Shown here one piece after another: positions 41,535 to 43,882 of a stretch of 43,882 bases of DNA. How positions within the stretch are numbered: the first letter of the stretch is position 1; every line of letters starts with the position of its first letter. This stretch comes from Lachnospiraceae bacterium (GTDB lineage Bacteria; Bacillota; Clostridia; Lachnospirales; Lachnospiraceae), in NCBI GenBank assembly GCA_014804485.1, contig JAAUZT010000019.1:35486-79367 (forward strand), in the 5' to 3' direction. Position numbers and translations under genes: made by a program. The notes under the pieces were generated by a model. It was given only the letters and a program-made list of their open reading frames with translations. It had not been told where the DNA came from and did no database searches.

Positions 41535-43520
41535 ATGAAAATCAGGGCAAAGTTAACAACATTTTTTTCAGTGATCTGTATTGGCTGTATGTTAGTTGCG
41601 ATCTTATGTATCTTGACGGTCGCCAGAGATCGGATTGCGAGCATGAACGACGAGCAGTATAAGACGGAGGCTGAGTACTACGCGGCGAAGGTCAACGAGT
41701 GGATTGAAGGAAACTCTGCTGTGCTCGACACGATTAACGTGTATATGACCACGCAGGAGGAGCTGGACAAGGATAAACTGTGGGATTATCTGCAGGCACT
41801 GACAGCGGCCAATGATAATACGACGGATATATATGTTGCCTTTACGAACGGAGAGTATTACGACGGTGCCGGGTGGGTGCCGGACGAGGGATGGGATTTT
41901 ACGAAACGCCCATGGTATGTGGGAGCCATCGAATCGGAAGAAAAGGTATGTAGCGAGCCTTTCTTAGACTCTGTTACCGGTAATATGGTAGTTCCCGTCG
42001 GGCGTAATTTTAAATGTCCGGACGGCAGCAGCGGTGTTATCAGTATGGATCTGCAGCTTCCGATTCTGTTCGGTCTGTTGGATGATGTGGTGGATACCAC
42101 AGATGGCAGTTATGCATTTTTGGTGAATAATTCGGGCTCGATCCTGATGCACCAAAATGATGCATTTATGTCTACGGAAGCTAATACGGTTAAAATGGCG
42201 GATGTTTTGAACGGTGCATATGTTACGGCAATTACCGACGGAAGCCAGATGGAAGACTATGACGGCGAGAGCAAATATTTGAAAGCGTGGCCGGTTGGAA
42301 CGATCGGGTGGAACATCATAGTTGTAACACCGGCAGCTGTTTATAATCAGGTGGTAGTACAGATTTTGAAGTATGCGGTAGTGGTTATGATCGTATCGGC
42401 AATCGTAGCGGCGATTATCGTGGCCGTTTACAGCGGGACCTTTACGAAACCGATTCGGATCATGCAGAATGAGGTTACCGAGCTTCGAGAGTTGAAACTT
42501 CAGCTTAAGGAGAGTGCACTCAATCCGAAGCGCAAAGACGAGATGGCCATTATGGATCGGGCGATACAGGAAATGCGTTATGCACTCCATGAGATCGTAC
42601 AGCAGATGATGAATGCATCCGGTGTACTTCGTACGCAGTTTGAAAATGTAGAAGGCTCTGTGGAGAGTACGGTTACGAACAATGCATCTGTCAAAGATAC
42701 AGTAGAGCAGATTGTACTCGCCATTGATGATGTGGCACAACAGACGCAGATCGCAAATGAGAATCTCGCAGATTTTGCGGATAAACTGACACAGGTTGCC
42801 GAGGGAATGGAACGGATGAACGAGGTAGCGAATGCGGCGGTTCAACAGTGTAATGACGGAATGCACACGGTTAGCATGCTGTCTGAGAAGATTAATCAGA
42901 GCCGTGAAATACAGGATGCTACATATGAGACGGCCAACAGTCTGTCGCAGAAGTCGGTTTCCATCGATGGTATCAGTAAAACGATCAGTGAGATTGCTAC
43001 CCAGACATCACTGCTTGCATTGAATGCATCGATTGAGGCGGCCAGAGCCGGCGAGGCAGGCAGAGGATTTGCGGTCGTAGCAGAGGAGATCGGACAGCTT
43101 GCAGGGCAGACCACTTCGGCGACACAGAACATTGATCGGATTATTACGGAAATTCAGAATGAGATTAGAAATGTCAGCGCGCAGATCGGAGAGATTCAGG
43201 GGACTACGGTAGAAAGTATGTCGGCAATGGAAGATACACAGGGCGTATTCCAGCGGATCAGTGACGATATTATGAGCATGGGCAGTGATATCAATGAGCT
43301 GGAAAATGCAGTCGATACGCTGAATAAAAACAAGAACGAGATCGTGGATACATTCTCCGGCATATCCAGCGAGACGCAGGAATTGTCTGCGGCAAGCCAG
43401 GAAGTAAACAACAGAGTCGAGGATCAGAATGAAGAGATGAACAATATAAGCCGCGCTATGCATGAACTGGATGGCGTTGTTAAGCAGTTAGATGATATTA
43501 TCGGGAAGTTTGAAATATAA
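41535..43520 (+). CDS. Methyl-accepting chemotaxis protein with dCACHE sensor
   Basis: A 661-residue chemoreceptor. Helix one lies at about residues 8-30, a double-Cache external domain at about 35-268, helix two at about 272-297, HAMP-like sequence to 350, and the long cytoplasmic signalling coiled coil with the tip [43 protein letters not shown]. The Cache region contains [12 protein letters not shown] and EPFLDSVTG, which resemble the Arg-Trp-Tyr/Asp set found in amino-acid-binding Cache receptors; the ligand remains unproven. The ATG at 41535 follows GGAGG by seven bases. Its presence implies chemotaxis and motility, although no flagellar or che genes are in the window. Confidence 0.95.
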   Translation: MKIRAKLTTFFSVICIGCMLVAILCILTVARDRIASMNDEQYKTEAEYYAAKVNEWIEGNSAVLDTINVYMTTQEELDKDKLWDYLQALTAANDNTTDIYVAFTNGEYYDGAGWVPDEGWDFTKRPWYVGAIESEEKVCSEPFLDSVTGNMVVPVGRNFKCPDGSSGVISMDLQLPILFGLLDDVVDTTDGSYAFLVNNSGSILMHQNDAFMSTEANTVKMADVLNGAYVTAITDGSQMEDYDGESKYLKAWPVGTIGWNIIVVTPAAVYNQVVVQILKYAVVVMIVSAIVAAIIVAVYSGTFTKPIRIMQNEVTELRELKLQLKESALNPKRKDEMAIMDRAIQEMRYALHEIVQQMMNASGVLRTQFENVEGSVESTVTNNASVKDTVEQIVLAIDDVAQQTQIANENLADFADKLTQVAEGMERMNEVANAAVQQCNDGMHTVSMLSEKINQSREIQDATYETANSLSQKSVSIDGISKTISEIATQTSLLALNASIEAARAGEAGRGFAVVAEEIGQLAGQTTSATQNIDRIITEIQNEIRNVSAQIGEIQGTTVESMSAMEDTQGVFQRISDDIMSMGSDINELENAVDTLNKNKNEIVDTFSGISSETQELSAASQEVNNRVEDQNEEMNNISRAMHELDGVVKQLDDIIGKFEI

Positions 43521-43570
43521 GATTATAATGTGAGATTAGGCATAGGATCAGGGCTTATGCATGAAGGAGG

Positions 43571-43620
43571 CCGCCGCTGTCGTAGATGAGGGATCATCTG
43601 CGGGAGGGCGGTTTCTTTTT
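43571..43620 (+). terminator. Terminator after the chemoreceptor gene
   Basis: CCGCC pairs with GGCGG and, inside, CGTAGATGA pairs with TCATCTGCG (one G-U), followed by TTTCTTTTT. Confidence 0.85.
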
Positions 43621-43647
43621 GCATTGGGAAATATTTTATAGTATAAT
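43619..43647 (+). promoter_or_regulatory. Promoter of the LytTR-domain gene
   Basis: TTGCAT (43619-43624), a 17-base spacer and consensus TATAAT (43642-43647), about 40 bases before the start codon and directly after the terminator of the previous gene. Confidence 0.6.
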
Positions 43648-43687
43648 CATAGTAAACATACCGTACATTTCGAGGAGGATGGAAACC

Positions 43688-43882
43688 ATGCGGATCATGA
43701 TGTACGATGGTGCCGGACAGGAGAAAGGATTTGTGCTGCAGAACAGGGAGGGCATCGTTAGTATATCTTATGCGGAACTTGAATATGTGGAAGTCATTAA
43801 TAAGACGGTGTCCTTTCATCTGACAGACGGTGCAGTTCATGAAGTAAGTGCGTCGTTGGCAGACATTGAAGGGCAGCTTTTG
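43688..43882 (+). CDS. LytTR DNA-binding domain protein, 3' end outside the window
   Basis: The open frame runs 65 codons to the window edge without a stop. The ATG at 43688 follows GAGGAGG by about nine bases. The translated part, including REGIVSISYAELEYVEVINKTVSFHLTDGAVHEVSASLADIEGQL, matches the first strands of a LytTR DNA-binding domain (the I-x-Y-x-E-[LI]-x-Y-[IV]-E pattern, then K-x-V-x-x-H). There is no receiver domain before it, so it is either a stand-alone LytTR regulator or a small regulator whose remaining part lies downstream. The partner and targets cannot be seen. Confidence 0.75.
   Translation, partial: MRIMMYDGAGQEKGFVLQNREGIVSISYAELEYVEVINKTVSFHLTDGAVHEVSASLADIEGQLL

Noticed and set aside
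41964..42866. 300-codon minus-strand frame opposite the chemoreceptor
   Set aside because: Antisense to a clear receptor gene, with low-quality composition rich in His, Arg, Cys and Tyr and no ribosome site.

Overview
The window looks like a chromosomal stretch from a motile, anaerobic Firmicute of the Lachnospiraceae type (class Clostridia). The grounds are the gene families (a CUT1 sugar transporter with a YesM/YesN-type two-component pair, a GH42/GH29/GH31/GH74 glycosidase set, a T-box-controlled trp operon, secreted trigger-factor-like lipoprotein, DUF1934 next to murI), strong Gram-positive ribosome binding sites, and lipoprotein signal peptides. No rRNA, tRNA, transposase, phage or CRISPR element is visible. 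Species cannot be fixed from the sequence alone.

Layout. (1) 115-3458, plus strand: an ECF sigma factor, a six-helix membrane protein, and an ABC ATPase/permease pair, which looks like a self-contained envelope-response or efflux operon. (2) 3554-10230, minus strand: a complete trpEGDCFBA operon, preceded by a tryptophan-specific T-box (specifier UGG, terminator hairpin) and then by a second, unexplained, highly folded leader at 10264-10383. (3) 10863-12131: a lone lipoprotein of unknown function. (4) 12208-30742: a xyloglucan-oligosaccharide locus of about 18.5 kb. It has a YicI-type alpha-xylosidase (minus) divergent from GH74 - GH31 - sensor kinase - two CUT1 permeases - solute-binding lipoprotein (plus), then a convergent minus-strand group of GH42 beta-galactosidase, GH29 alpha-fucosidase and the AraC-type response regulator. 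(5) 31127-33029: a beta-lactamase-fold serine hydrolase and a small conserved protein. (6) 33297-40167: housekeeping genes (ispE, a GntR/FCD regulator, a small membrane protein, murI, a DUF1934 protein, a membrane-anchored protein, a secreted PPIase, asnS). (7) 40194 to the end: a CwlO-like NlpC/P60 endopeptidase, a methyl-accepting chemotaxis protein, and the start of a LytTR DNA-binding protein cut by the window end.

How the sugar locus should work (inference from family knowledge): the lipoprotein captures xyloglucan oligosaccharides outside the cell and the two permeases import them, presumably with a shared ATPase encoded elsewhere because none is present here. All five glycosidases lack signal peptides, so breakdown is intracellular: GH29 removes fucose, GH42 galactose, the two GH31 enzymes xylose, and GH74 cuts the glucan backbone. 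No beta-glucosidase is present in the window. The sensor kinase overlaps the second GH31 gene and would pass phosphate to the separately encoded AraC-type regulator.

The least explained parts are non-coding: the folded element between the trp T-box and trpE, a three-hairpin array at 27070-27195 followed by a ribosome binding site and a stub reading frame, a tandem array of the GCGAAGC mini-hairpin motif at 36781-36870, and a pair of 12-bp direct repeats 22 bp apart at the transporter promoter.
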